From Maratus speciosus (taxonomy: Eukaryota; Arthropoda; Arachnida; Araneae; Salticidae), in NCBI GenBank assembly GCA_963932465.1, contig CAWVRF010001044.1:248001-312000 (forward strand): DNA of 64,000 nucleotides. Reading direction: 5' to 3'. The translations under genes were made by a program, and so were the position numbers. Shown in pieces: positions 24,716 to 35,584 of the stretch (positions within the stretch are counted from its first letter, which is position 1; each line of letters begins with the position of its first letter). The notes beneath the pieces are model-generated. The model was given only the letters and a program-made list of their open reading frames with translations. It had not been told where the DNA came from and did not search any database.

Positions 24716-26049
24716 AAAAAAAATGGTAACGTTCCATGTAAAATCCAGGAACGTTTCGCCTTTTCTCAGGTTTTCAGAATAATTTAGCTCTTTCCTGTGA
24801 AATTCTGGTTTTCTTATCTGAAACGTTCCTGAACAAAAGTTGGAAATAGCAAAACGCTGCGGCCGCCATTTATTATTTTTTTGCTATAATCCGTTGCTTG
24901 CGCGCGAGTGTCGAAAACGAATTCCTTAAATGAATGTAAAAAAATCAATATGGAATGCAAATAAATCAATAGACGACATAATCCTTTACGTCTCTATTGT
25001 CAAGACAATTCAGATGAAAATACAATACCTCTGTGACATCGCTAAGAGATTATCTCTCGTACTTGTCTGTGGAATGTTTAACGAGCAGACCATGTAAAAC
25101 AAAATACACCTATTATTTGGATCTCCATTAACCAGGGGACCATCAAACATGATTCTCACCGATTTTGATTAATTTAAAGTATGTTTTAGAGTTCTTATCT
25201 CTAATTATTCTTGTGAAAGGATTTCTTCAAATGGGCCTTAGATTTTCAGAAATTAGATGCCGAGGTTTAGCATACGTTTCAAATATCCATTAGTTTGCAG
25301 CTCTCAACGTGTCTTTCGTGGTGTGGACGCAGAAGGCTCGCACGCCACCCGTACGGCCCGAGTTCGATGCTACCTCTTGACTTTTTCTTTTCTTTTTTAA
25401 TTAATTTTATATTTTAACACTTTATTACAATTTGATTTAAATTTGATATATATTTGACACTTTGAATTGCTGCAAATTTGATTTTTTTTTTTTTTTTTCG
25501 GAAAAAATATACAATTTCGTTTAGGTTTTTTTTTCATGAAAATTTATATGTATTTTATCTAACTTGTAAACTAACATAATTACTGACGAAAATCCAAAAT
25601 ATTTTATGTCTAGATTTTTTTTCTAATTATTATTTACATTTATATATTTTTATATTTTAAGCAAAGTTCAGAAACAATATATCATATATATATTTACTTT
25701 ATTGAATTTTAACTGAAAATTTAATTTTTCGTGTAAATTATAAATAATAATGTTGATGTCAATTTCAAAATATTTTTTCGTTCTAACAAATAATGATAAT
25801 AAAGCGAAAATTGTCAACTGGAAATGTAAAATTCGTCTGCGGATCCCGCATGCTGTGAAATGTCAGTAATGTTTTGCTGTCAACAGAAATATTCTTGGTA
25901 TTTCGCAGGAAACTTACTGGCATTTCTGTAGAAAGTTTTTAACATATACAGTAAAGTTCCAGTCATTTTCAAGAAATGTTTCTTGGAAATAATGGGCAAC
26001 TCAGCTGCCCATTTTTTCCCAGGAACGTTGCGGAATTTTTTTTACAGTG
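24716..26049. mobile_element. CACTG-ended element (CACTA-like), 1334 bp
   Basis: The ends are CACTGTAAAAAAAA and its complement, with AACGTTCC near both (24730, 26022-26029). The element is flanked by a 2-bp AG repeat. CACTA/EnSpm elements have CACTA or CACTG termini and short target duplications, so that class is the best fit. No transposase frame is visible. A G/C-richer patch at 25300-25375 includes GAGTTCGATGC, discussed among rejected items. Confidence 0.65.
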
Positions 26050-26394
26050 AGGTAAATGGGCACCACTCTCACAGAAACAAATCTCAATGAGGAACTCGTA
26101 CACCTAAAAAGTTAGTGCAGAACAAGGTGGTGCTGCCGTTACAAATCAGTAAAAGAGCTATATTTCAATTATGACAATATTTAGTGTGTTTTAGAATGCA
26201 TAAGTACGAACTGTGAAGAGAAACTTGACACTAGAAAGGAAGCAAAATCCCTAATTAAAAAAGTTTTCTAAATTTGAATGGGTATTAATGTGTACACTTT
26301 GGCATGATATTTTAGAGCGATTCGACAAAGTAAATGCATCCCTTTAAAAACCAATACTTCATCTCCTTACTGGTTGCAACTATTTGGAATCGCT

Positions 26395-27390
26395 CTTAAC
26401 CCTTTATGTCCCGACGGTACTTTAATGTATCATTAAAATAACTTGCTATAAAATCCATTTAATACACCGATTAGTAGTATTACAGTTTAGAATGAGTTAT
26501 AGATACTTTACTTTATCTTCTTCCAAAAGCATTATTGGTTTTACAAAAAAAATAAATAAATAAATAAATAAATAAATAAAAGGATGATTTCTTTTGCCTT
26601 AGCATTTTTTGAGTTTTCTTGACGTTGAAAGATTGAGGGGGGGGGGGGGGTAGTTTCAGTTCGGAAATATTTCTATTGTAAAAACATTATGTTTGTACAT
26701 TTTCTAATTCTACAAAATACTAAAAAAAAAAAAAATACTTTAAATAAAAGATTTGAGTGGAGCTATAAATATTGCACAAAATCCCTTTGATATCAAATTT
26801 AAATAATTAATTTTAATTGGCAAAATCCTTCAAAAATATATTAGATGATTCTATAAATCTCCTAATGCAGTTTAAAAAATTCACGAAAAATGCTTTAGAA
26901 GATGAAAATTTCATGAATTCATAATTTGGGACATAAAGGGTTACTACATCGATTAGCAGTAATGCAATTACAATGAGTTACAAATACTTTACTTTATGTT
27001 GTTCCAAAAGATGATGCCTAAAAAAAAGTGTTTTTAAATGGATGATTTATCTTTCATTCGCATCTGTTTAGCTTTCTTGATGGCTGAAGGTTGGAAGTGG
27101 ATGGTTCCAGTTCTTAAATATTTTTATATTTCTATTGTAAGGGCATTATATTTGTACATTTCCTAATTCTAAAAAACACTTAAAAAATTTTTTATATAAA
27201 AAAATTGAGAGAAGTTAGAAATATTCTACAAAATCCCTATAAATAAATATTTCATTCATTAATTTTAATTGGCAATATCCTTCTAAAATTTATTGATTGT
27301 GTAAATCTTCTAATGAATTTTTAAAAAATCAGAAAAATACTTTAAAAGATGATTTTTCATTCTTTCATAATTTGGGACATATGTGGTTAA
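26395..27390. repeat. R3 repeat, two diverged copies in tandem
   Basis: Copy 1 (about 26395-26935) and copy 2 (about 26936-27390) share ATGAGTTA(T/C)A(G/A)ATACTTTAC, TTCCAAAAG, a GATGATTT(C/A)T segment, TTTGTACATTT and TTAATTTTAATTGGCAA. Each is bounded by AACCCTTTATGTCCC/GGGACATAAAGGG-like text, giving a palindromic junction. An AAAT tetranucleotide run occupies 26551-26580 and a G-run 26636-26650. Confidence 0.65.
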
Positions 27391-27777
27391 ATAAAATAAT
27401 TAAAAGCACCATTAAACATACAAAAAAAAAAATGTTTGAGTAACGATCAATTTTTATCACAATCAATTTTTAAAGTTTGTGTTTGAGGGGGGGGGGAGTT
27501 GTGTGTGGGGGGGAGGGGGGAATTTTCAGTAGCAGGGAAGGGGGGGGGCAAAATTTTCAGTAGCCCCGGGCCCCAGAGAAGCTTAAACCGGCCCTGCTGT
27601 CGACAAAAGTAGCACTCCGACGGATGCGGCGTTTACAACAGGTGCGGCGATTACGATATTTTTAAGTTTATTCAGGCCAATTTGAGGAGTGCGGCGTTTC
27701 TTCCATAAAATACGGTATATGCTTATATTGCTAGTATTTTTATATTTTATATTTATGATAACAATAATAATAATAAT

Positions 27778-28476
27778 TAGAGATCGACAGAAAAATAGAT
27801 TTCGTTTTTGTCACAAAATCAGAGTTTCGCCGAAAATGTGTTTTCGGCGAAAATGTTGCCAAAAATTCGGCTGGACCGAAAGTCGACATTACTCAGAGAT
27901 TTGAGCTATATTGGCTTAAATGAGATAAGCTTTGTTTATTTCTATAAACTTCACTGATTATAATTGTCAGTCATGACTGACTCAAGACGTGAGTACAAAT
28001 TACAATGTAAGTAATGTCTATATAACTAAATTTTGAAGACGCCTTTCATTTTCTCATTAAAAGATGCAGACTTACCAGTAATAGAAAATTTTTAGAAAGT
28101 ACAGAAGTGTTTTGAATACTCTTTGAGAAAGTTCTAGTATAACAGATGATCATTAAAAAAATCATTACAAAAGATAAATCGAGGTATGTATGCCTAAAAC
28201 ATTTTCTAATTATATGTAATTCGCATAATTCGAAAATAATTCTGTGTTGTTGACGAATTAATTACATTTTATTTTATTTTGTAAGAAAATAAAAAGTTTT
28301 TGTCAAATTCACAGAAAGTCAACTTGGGCCTAACTTATAATTAATTAATAATTATGAATATTTATGTATGTATTAATTACTCAAAAAAAAATTTAGACAT
28401 TTTCGTTTTCGGCCGAAAATAGGAAGATTACCGAAATTCTGTTTCGGTTTTAAATACCTATTTCGGTCTATCCTTA
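27778..28476. mobile_element. A2: uninterrupted hAT-like relative of A1
   Basis: The element begins TAGAGATCGACAGAAA and ends with the inverse of TAAGGATAGACCGAAA. It matches A1 piece by piece (GACTGACTCAAGA, GATGATCATT, TTACATTTTATTTTAT, TCAACTTGGGCC). It lacks the R1b and B insertions, so it serves as the empty-site reference. Flanking A/T-rich repeats make the target duplication unclear. Confidence 0.65.
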
Positions 28477-28820
28477 ATATAATACCTAAACAACTAAAAG
28501 ATTTGTTGAGAATTTATAAGACCAATATAGGAAAACAACAAAGATCTAAATTGCTTACAGTGGAATTAATTTTGGCATAAGAATTCAGGTTCATCTACGG
28601 ACTGATTATGCTTTTGGCAAACTGGATACTGACACTCCTGATTTTAGTGACCCCGAATTTTGTTTTAGGGAATTTTCATATCGCTGAAAATTCAAGCCTA
28701 TTTTAACCTTCTAATCTTTATAATCAATATTTTGAACTTTTAAAATAGGATAAGATTATTTCTAAATGTGTGAGTGCGTACTTATATAATCAATCATATG
28801 TTTTATAAGACTTCGAAAAT

Positions 28821-28877
<57 letters not shown>

Positions 28878-29140
28878 GGTATAAGAAGAGGGCGGGGCGG
28901 GGGGAGGGAAGAATATCAAGCCCTGGACCTCTCTTTGGCTGTCCGACCTGTGAAACTATTTTTTCTGAATCTTGTCCTTTTGCAACAAACTCAAAAGAAA
29001 GCTCCCTTTTATTTTATTTTTTTGTAAAAGAACCTCTCTCACCTAATTCTTTCCATCCAAGACTGCCCTCAAACAGTTTTCCCCCTTCTTGGACACCTTG
29101 TTTGACCCCTCGCTTGACCCTAACTGCGTTGACAGCTGTA
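28477..29140. other. Unassigned sequence with a ~40-nt T run
   Basis: A T run occupies 28829-28870. The rest is unassigned with no coding signal. Confidence 0.5.
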
Positions 29141-30335
29141 GAAAAGCATAGGCGTGTTTAGAAAGGGGGGGATAGAATTCTCACATGAAGAGCTCAAGTT
29201 GGAAAAAAATTGTCAGTGAAAAGCATAAAATCTCAAACCTTCTGGGGGGAGATTTGAATGTTGCACGTTGGGGGGGGGGGGGGGGCATGTCCTTCCGGGC
29301 TACCTCCGGAATTCAACACGTTTTTCTGGATTTAAACGATTTTAGGGATCACATCTCAAGAACTAATGATCGGAATTTCATCAAACTTAATATTCTGTCT
29401 TAAGTTGTTTATGATTAGGTTTTCGTGTAAATAATATAACAGGTTGTGCTGCCATGCTGCTTCTTTTTAGCAGTGTTGAATCCAGACATTTTTCTCCGGG
29501 AGGAATTTATATGATTCAAGAGAGGGACATTCTAGAGTTTCGGGGGGGGGGGGGGGATTGGACTTTTGTCCATTAAGCATAAAATCTCAAATCTTTATGA
29601 GGGACGTTTCAATGTTCCGGGGGGGGGGGGGGGTTGTCCACCCGTACCAGCCCCTGAATTTAGCACTGTTTTTCAGAATTTACACGATATTAGCGATAAT
29701 ATCTCAAGAAGTGATGACCGGAATTTCATCAAACTTAATATTATGTGTCATTGACATAAGTTGTTCCTGAGTTTTTCGTTTTAATCATGTAACAGGCTGC
29801 GCTGCTATGCTGTTTTTTTTGCATGATATTCGTGATAGCCCATATCTCAAAACTAATGCACGGAATTTAATCAAACTTCATATTCTGTTACACTGATAAA
29901 TAAATCCTTATTAGGCTTGTGTGTATACTGCCCAACAGCTGTCGCTTTTATGCTCTTTGAATTGGGATTTTCCGTTGCGGACATCTAGGTTAATATCAGA
30001 CGAACGTCTTTTTGCACGCTTTTTTTTCGCTCTTACACTGTCCCTGCACATGCTAGCGAAGGTGTAGGGATGGCATAAGAGCGGAAAAAGCGTGCAAAAA
30101 AGACGTTCGTCTGACATTAGCCTAAGAGGGTGTAGGCCGAAATTCAATGATTTGTTAGGAAAATGCAATGCTTATATTTTCTTTTAAAATGCACATACTT
30201 CAACGAACCCATGCTTTTTTAATCCTCCTGATGCGCATAGGTTATCATTTAAATTTGACACTGTGATAGCGAATTTTGAAGTTTTAACATTTATGAGGCA
30301 GATGAAAGTTTTGGGATTGACACATCCAACTAATT
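29141..30335 (+). mobile_element. R1 copy d, rearranged, with a MITE inside
   Basis: R1 phrases ATCTCAAGAACTAATGA (29354), ATCTCAAGAAGTGATG (29701) and ATCTCAAAACTAATGC (29844) occur with GTAACAGGCTGCGCTGC blocks. The 3' region 30212-30335 matches R1a 5978-6077 but its terminus is mutated (CATCCAACTAAT instead of CATACTAGT). Three G runs (29272-29286, 29541-29554, 29619-29633) interrupt the units. Confidence 0.6.
29987..30123. mobile_element. M3 palindromic MITE, copy 1 (~137 bp)
   Basis: A near-perfect hairpin has arms AGGTTAATATCAGACGAACG and the complement of AGGCTAATGTCAGACGAACG, each followed by GTCTTTTTGCACGCTTTTT-like text. A second copy lies at 59366-59498. Confidence 0.75.
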
Positions 30336-30709
30336 TATCTTCAATTTTTTAAGGAAAATGAAAATGATATTACCTTATTTTGTCTTAGAGACATCGATTA
30401 AAAAATTCATAGTATCGATTAAATCGAGTTGGCCATAGTATCGATTAAATCGATTAAAAAAATCGAAATCGCCCATCACTAGTCAGAGGTACAGACAGCC
30501 AACTTGGGCCACACGTATAATTAATTAATAACTATGTATATTTAATAAACACATATAATTAATTAATAATTATGTATATTTATGTATGCATTAATTACTG
30601 TAAAAAATTTTGGAGATTTTTGTTTTAAAAAAAGAGAAGATTACCTAAATTCGTTTTAGATTTCAATTTCGGTCTTAAAAACCTGTTTTGGTCGATACTT
30701 AATTTTAAA

Positions 30710-31741
30710 TCATACCAACTGTATCGCATAACTGCTCTGATGACAATAAATGTAATTAACATAAAAAGTATACGAAATTTAGAAAAAAAAAATTGTCATC
30801 TTAAAACAACATAAACTCTTCATCTTTTAAAAATGCTTTTTTTTTTTTTTTTCATTTTACTTTGAAAAACATTTAGTCTCGTATGAATATCAACAACAAG
30901 CCCTTTTTGCGTCTTTTAAGAACACTTTTGTACTTTCAAAAAAACATTAAAAACTTTTTTTTATCTAAAAACATCATATCTCTCTCCCCCCCCCCCCTAA
31001 TTTTTTCATCTTTTAAAATAAAACCAAATAGTGTTATTGCTCTGATAACAAATAAGATGGGATATATGTAAGGCGTGTCATCATAAAAATATTTGACAAA
31101 AAGTATTCTTCATTCTGAAGCACCAAAATATCACCGTGGCTAAATAATAAAAACAGACATATTTAAGGAGTTGGTGAGTAAGATCTCAAATTGCTTTGCT
31201 CATGTTAAACCTATAGGTCCATAATGCATTCATATTTTTAAAATATCTCCATTGGGAATTATTATTTTCAGTAATTTTTTTTTAAGTATGCCTCTGTTTT
31301 TTTTTGTTGTTTTTTTTTATCAAAATAGTTCTAAAATTTATACCTTATTGATAAGTTTGTGTTAAAATCATAATGAGCTGTGAATAAAATAAAATTAAAT
31401 ATTTTGACAACGCAAGAAATATGGGCATGTAGAATTTTAAATAAATGGCACACACAATTGTAATTACAGTATATTTAATGAATTATTTCTGTTTCTACCT
31501 TTGGTTTTTATTTATGTTAAATGTATTTTGATTGAGTAAATAAATTTCTTGCTTCTGAGCCTGAACTGATTTGTCATATGCAAAATTTACATTTATCTTC
31601 TAACTTATTTAAAAGCTAAACTTAGACCAGAAATGTTTTTATTATTATTTTCTTAATATGAAAAAACAAAAACAGTGTGCGATAAAACTAATCAAAATAG
31701 AGATATTCCGATTAACAGTTACAGTTAAGCTAAAAAATGGT
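30710..31741. other. A+T-rich unassigned sequence
   Basis: No repeat termini or domains were recognised. Poly-T (30838-30852) and poly-C (30986-30998) runs are present. Confidence 0.5.
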
Positions 31742-31941
31742 AAACAAGTCAGATTTCCCAACCAGTGATCACTTTACCCAACAAAATTTTTCCGGTAATG
31801 TGGGTTACCAAAAATCTGGGTAATTTCCGGCCCTGAACGCTACGGGGAACCAGGAAAAAAGTCACGTGATGCCGGCTCTGGACGCTTCGGGTTCCCACTG
31901 GTAAACCTGGGTAACCCAGAGTGCGATCCGTGAACGCGCCC

Positions 31942-32260
31942 AATGAAGAATTACAAAAGTTAGAAGACGAAGGTATTATTAAATCAGTTACAAATAGCAA
32001 GTGGGCAACTCCCATAGTTCCAGTGGTTGGAGCCTAATGGGAAAATTCATTTATGTGGTGACTTTGAAAAAAATTCTGACAGTTGAAAAGTATCCTTTAC
32101 ATAAGATAAAAGATATGTTAGTTACATTAGGTGGTGGTGTACATACAAAAATTGATTTAAATCAAGCATATCTTCAGTTACCTGTAGATGAAAAATGCCA
32201 AGAATTATTGACTATTAATACAGCAAAAGGATTATTCCAATTCCTTAAATTACCAATGGG
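31942..32260 (+). pseudogene. pol: Ty3/gypsy-type reverse transcriptase, N-terminal part, broken
   Basis: The translated pieces match the start of the reverse transcriptase domain of Ty3/gypsy pol, which copies element RNA into DNA. Visible blocks are GIIKSVTNSKWATPIV, then in a second frame EPNGKIHLCGDF, and in a third frame VEKYPLHKIKDMLVTLGGG followed by KIDLNQAYLQLPVDE and LTINTAKGLFQ. At least two frameshifts and in-frame stops break it. The first catalytic aspartate lies within KIDLNQAYLQ and is present. The sequence stops at the conserved LPMG motif, where a 2.3-kb insertion begins. No gag, protease or LTR is found immediately upstream. It is an old relic. Confidence 0.8.
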
Positions 32261-34601
32261 TCATTCATTCCACGTACCAAAAATTTAAAAAAAGTTGTAG
32301 CTACATAGTAACCGATTTTAATAAAATTTGATACACTGATTCAATTCATATTCAAATAGAGCTCTGCAAAATATCTTCACAAAAAATAAATTATTTTAGC
32401 AGTTTTGGACATTTAATAAACTTGTGATAAAGAATGGCATGTGTGAAATTGTCCAAAGTTGCAAGTTTGATGTTCTGTATCTTGAAAACTATTTAACAGA
32501 AATGATTTTTTTTTTAAATATTGTAACCTCTGAAAAATTATCTTCCCATTTATTGAGTAATAATAATCTGGTAACACCATGATTAATCTTTAATTCGTTG
32601 TAAAAATTGAAAATTTGTGAATTTTGAGAAAATTAGAAACGTTACAAAAATCAAAGAAATTAAAAAAAGATGTGTGAAATTGATTACATATGAAGATCAA
32701 ATTCCCCAAGCTTGAAAGTTGCCATTTATTTCCTTCATCTTAAAAAAAAAAACTTAGAAACTAAAAAAAAAAAATTACAAAATCATAATTTTACCTCTTA
32801 TGTATGAGCAAAACTATAAATAAAGGAAAGGTCCGCCATTATTAATATTGCACAGACATAAAGATCAATAAGTTCATGATATGCTCAAAAAAAATTCAAG
32901 ATTGCTTTTTGATTCTTAACATAGCAAAAATGGCTTCAAAAAGGTAATATTTGTTACATTCCATGAACTATTCCTCTTTGAATTCGCGCGCGTTTCTTAA
33001 AATATTGCATGGTTTCAAGGTGAAAAAAAATTAGTGCTGCCATCTATTTTTTGTATCTGGATTTAGGATTAATATATAACTTTTTGTTCAACTGAATCTT
33101 TTTTTCTACTTTAATTAAAAGTATTCTTGAGGCAAAAATAAACTGAAAGCAAGAATAAAGATTTCTATATTTAAACTATACACTTTTATCTATAATATCA
33201 AATAATTCAAAAGTTTTAAAAAGCTTTCCTTCACTTTCAAACAAGTGGTAGAAATATTGCATTTTACCCTAAACATTTTTTACTAATTATTTTTTCCTCA
33301 TTAAGAATAAAAAGGCAATAATGAAAGTTTCGATATTTAAAATATATACTTTTACCCATAACGTCAAGTAATTTTAAAATTGTCAGAGCTGTCCTTCATG
33401 TTTAAACGAGCAATAGAAATATTGCATTTTTTCCCTCAAAAATTTTCAAAAATAATTTTTTTTCACATTACGGAATAAAAATGCAATTACTAACTTACGC
33501 CAATCTGTTACTTATTATTCCTTCCCAATTAAAAAAAAATTAATACAGTAGACTCTCGTTTTTATGAACCTCTTTTTCACGAATATTTGCGATTTTACGA
33601 ACTATAGAGTGGTCCCGAATACGCTCCCATAGAATCAATGTAATTTTTCGCTCCCATTTACGAACTACAGATTATGAAAATCTCGTTTTTACGAACTCAG
33701 TTTTCGTACTTATGAATATTTTTTTTTTTTTTTTTTTTTAAGTATCGTAATGCAGTGCCAACGTCAGTTAAACTCTATACAGGTGCAATGAGACATCAGG
33801 TACATTCCAAGAATGTGTTGTTTTTCTCCAATCTCTTTCGTAGGGAGGGCAACAATTTCAAGTAGTGGTTGTCAGGACTAAGGCACTTTTTTGAAGGGAA
33901 CAATAACTTTGAAAGGTAATGGTAGTAAATGTTTCCATAGATAAAATGGAAAAATATTTTTTTCAAAATGTTATTTCTTTTGAAAAAGGTAAGTGATTAT
34001 TTCCATCCCTAATTTTTTATCTATGTTTTCATCTATGTATTTTCATCTACTAAGTACTAATACAGTTTGCGTTTTCATATGCAATATTTTCAAAGCATGG
34101 TAACGTATGTTTCTGTGTACTAAAATTATTTTTTTGCATAAATTTGCATTTATTTCTTGTATATTTAAAAATGCATGCATAACTTTATTAAATAATAAAT
34201 AATCTTGAAATACTGCTTCATCCATGAAGAGGGGGCAGTTTGATAAAAATAGATATAAATAATGTACGTATTCATATCATATTTGGTGTTTTTTTCTATT
34301 TAACGAACTTTCTATTTTACGAACTCTTTGGGTATTCCCTACGAGTTCGTAAAAACGAGCGTCGACTGTATAGTCTTTTCATTCTTAAGGCTAATAATCA
34401 AAATTGAAATTTCTAGCATGTAGGCAAAACCTCGATTTTGCATCCACCTTTAATGTAAATTTTAATACTTGAATAAACAATCCTTAAATCTATTATTTTA
34501 CATTTACTCATAAATAGATATGATGTACTTATATATTGATTTCCATTAAAATGTGTGACATGTCTGCCACAACTGATTTGCTTATTTTGTATGGAATGGC
34601 C
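32261..34601. mobile_element. 2.3-kb insertion splitting the reverse transcriptase
   Basis: The insertion is flanked by an exact 8-bp repeat, CCAATGGG (32253-32260 and 34602-34609), and the reading frame of the relic resumes in phase after the second copy. The ends share CATTCCA in inverse orientation (CATTCATTCCACGTACC left; GGCCATTCCATACAAAA read from the right). An 8-bp duplication is compatible with hAT- or P-like elements. The interior is A+T-rich without a recognised transposase and contains a pogo-type MITE. Confidence 0.65.
33546..34368. mobile_element. P2: pogo/Tigger-like MITE, 823 bp
   Basis: The left end CAGTAGACTCTCGTTTTTAT and the right end, read inversely CAGTCGACGCTCGTTTTTAC, differ at few positions, and TA flanks both. 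Repeated TTACGAAC and TACGAACT words extend inward. These ends are characteristic of Tigger/pogo elements. No transposase remnant is seen. Confidence 0.78.
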
Positions 34602-34859
34602 CCAATGGGTCTTATTAGTTCTCGTGCTATATGGCAAAGAAAAACTGAGCATATTTTAAGTGGAATTGAGAGAGTTGCACATTATTTATGGCAGATGAGA
34701 TTACTTATTGTGGGTCTAAAGGTGATAAACATGACATTCATTCATAAAACACGAGATAAAATTGAGGCAATTTTAAATGCTCCAAGACCAGTAAATGTAT
34801 CTCAGGTTAAAGCTTTTCTAGGCGTAGTTACATATTACCACCATAGCAGATATTTCTGA
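34602..34859 (+). pseudogene. pol: Ty3/gypsy-type reverse transcriptase, C-terminal part
   Basis: This continues the relic interrupted at 32260. ISSRAIWQRKTEHILSGIERV corresponds to the block that follows the conserved LPFG motif. The catalytic YxDD motif is degraded: the aligned text reads HYLWQM, so both aspartates are missing. Further on, NAPRPVNVSQVKAFLGVVTYY matches the connection toward RNase H. The frame ends at a TGA just after this, and the rest of RNase H is absent. The protein cannot be active. Confidence 0.78.
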
Positions 34860-35349
34860 CTCAATTCTGAAAATTTTTTACTGATAAATTAAAATTTCTT
34901 TATATTGCAAATATAATAGTGCTCCTGCAGCGATTGGTTTTATGAAAAAAAAGTAAAAATTACAAAATTAAAAATAAAAATGCAAAGATTAGGAAAATAC
35001 ATTTTTCTGCCATTTTGATGACCATTTAAATTAATAAATATCAGATAGTAAACAGATGTTTTTTACTCAATAAATATTGATTTTAATGTTGCTTTCCAAA
35101 ATAATTAAAACTGCCTGAATTAGCTTTCTTTGGTTACGTTATTTAATATTGGTTATAATCATAACCATCACATCTGCCAGGGTTTTCAGAAAATCCTTCA
35201 GTTTATCTTTTGATACTTATCATTAGTTCATCCACGTCAAATTTCGTAGAGATTATCAGGGCCCGATTTAGGCTATGGAGGACCCCGGGGCAAGCATTAT
35301 TATGGGGGCCCCCTTCAGTGATAGAAATTGGGAAGTAAAAGGAAGGTAT
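34860..35349. other. Unassigned; CAGGGCCC element end abutting the LTR
   Basis: From 34860 to 35256 the DNA is A+T-rich. At 35257 CAGGGCCCGATTTAGGC followed by a GGCCCCC run resembles the left end of a CAGGGCC-type hAT element. It is cut off by the LTR at 35350. Confidence 0.45.
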
Positions 35350-35584
35350 TGTAGCCGTCTGCTATTTCCCTCTCTCTCTTTCGAGGAGCAATTTTAATTT
35401 TCAGCCAATAGCAATGAGGCGCATTTTCCTCTCCCCGCGTTTTCTTCGGAGAGCTTTTGAAGTCACGTGACGCAGTAACATTCGAACTCTCCAGAGAGCG
35501 CAGGTTATTCTGTTAGTGACGTTGGCGAATATTTGACTATATCTTGTTCTGTTTAATAAAGTTTATTTTTCTACAAAAAGCCTT
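35350..35584 (+). mobile_element. 5' LTR of a deleted gypsy-like element
   Basis: The sequence begins TGTAGCCGTCTGC and is nearly identical to 36606-36844. It contains CCAATAGCAATGAGGCGC, GTCACGTGACGCAGTAAC and AATAAAG near its 3' part. It ends abruptly at CCTT, where the sequence jumps straight into integrase coding text. Confidence 0.8.

Larger units (their letters stand above)
24006..27596. mobile_element. hAT-like element E nested in P1
   Basis: The left end is CAGGGCCGGATTAAGGGCC and the right end reads inversely as CAGGGCCGGTTTAAGC. The flanking 8-bp repeats differ by one base: TTGTCGAC at 23998-24005 and CTGTCGAC at 27597-27604. G/C-rich runs precede the right end at 27487-27570. Positions 24030-24140 match the complement of 53820-53950. 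The interior includes a CACTG element and two R3 copies. No transposase is seen. Confidence 0.72.
23751..27715. mobile_element. P1: pogo/Tc1-like element split by E
   Basis: The terminal repeats are identical over 25 bp, beginning CCGTATTTTATGGAAGAAAC, and the element is flanked by TA on both sides (23749-23750, 27716-27717). Subtracting the inner element E leaves about 370 bp, a typical MITE size. Both arms carry GCGGCG, GCGATTACG or GCGACGTTTACG words. A TA target fits the Tc1/mariner/pogo superfamily. Confidence 0.78.
8246..30481. mobile_element. hAT-like element B, 22.2 kb including nested elements
   Basis: The ends are identical over 15 bp in inverse orientation: TAGTGATGGGCGATT at 8246 and its complement ending at 30481. 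The flanking 8-bp duplication is exact: GTCAGAGG at 8238-8245 and 30482-30489. Joining the outer flanks matches the unbroken relative A2 at about 28285-28330 (TTTTTGTCAAATTCACAGAA region). The internal arms carry repeated AATCGAT words (8265-8350, 30390-30475), and further such text at 12190-12310 and 18765-18850. The core was probably a short non-autonomous hAT element that grew by later insertions. Confidence 0.72.
6965..30701. mobile_element. hAT-like element A1, split by nested insertions
   Basis: The left end at 6965 reads TAGAGATCGACTGAAA and the right end is the inverse of TAAGTATCGACCAAAA. The element is flanked by an exact 8-bp duplication, ATTTTAAA (6957-6964 and 30702-30709). Its own sequence is only 6965-7405, 8150-8245 and about 30490-30701; the rest is later insertions. 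The interpretation is supported by a nearly uninterrupted relative (A2) at 27778-28476, which matches these three pieces in order. 8-bp duplications are typical of hAT elements; no transposase is seen, so it is non-autonomous. Confidence 0.7.

Noticed and set aside
25290..25380. G/C-rich patch with GAGTTCGATGC, resembling a tRNA T-arm
   Set aside because: No matching box A at the right distance and no acceptor or anticodon stem could be drawn; only the TTCGA core fits.
31790..31940. G/C-richer palindromic patch (CTGGGTAA/TTACCC words) as a promoter or CpG island
   Set aside because: It is short and dyad-rich, more like a small decayed MITE; no gene follows in a sensible orientation.
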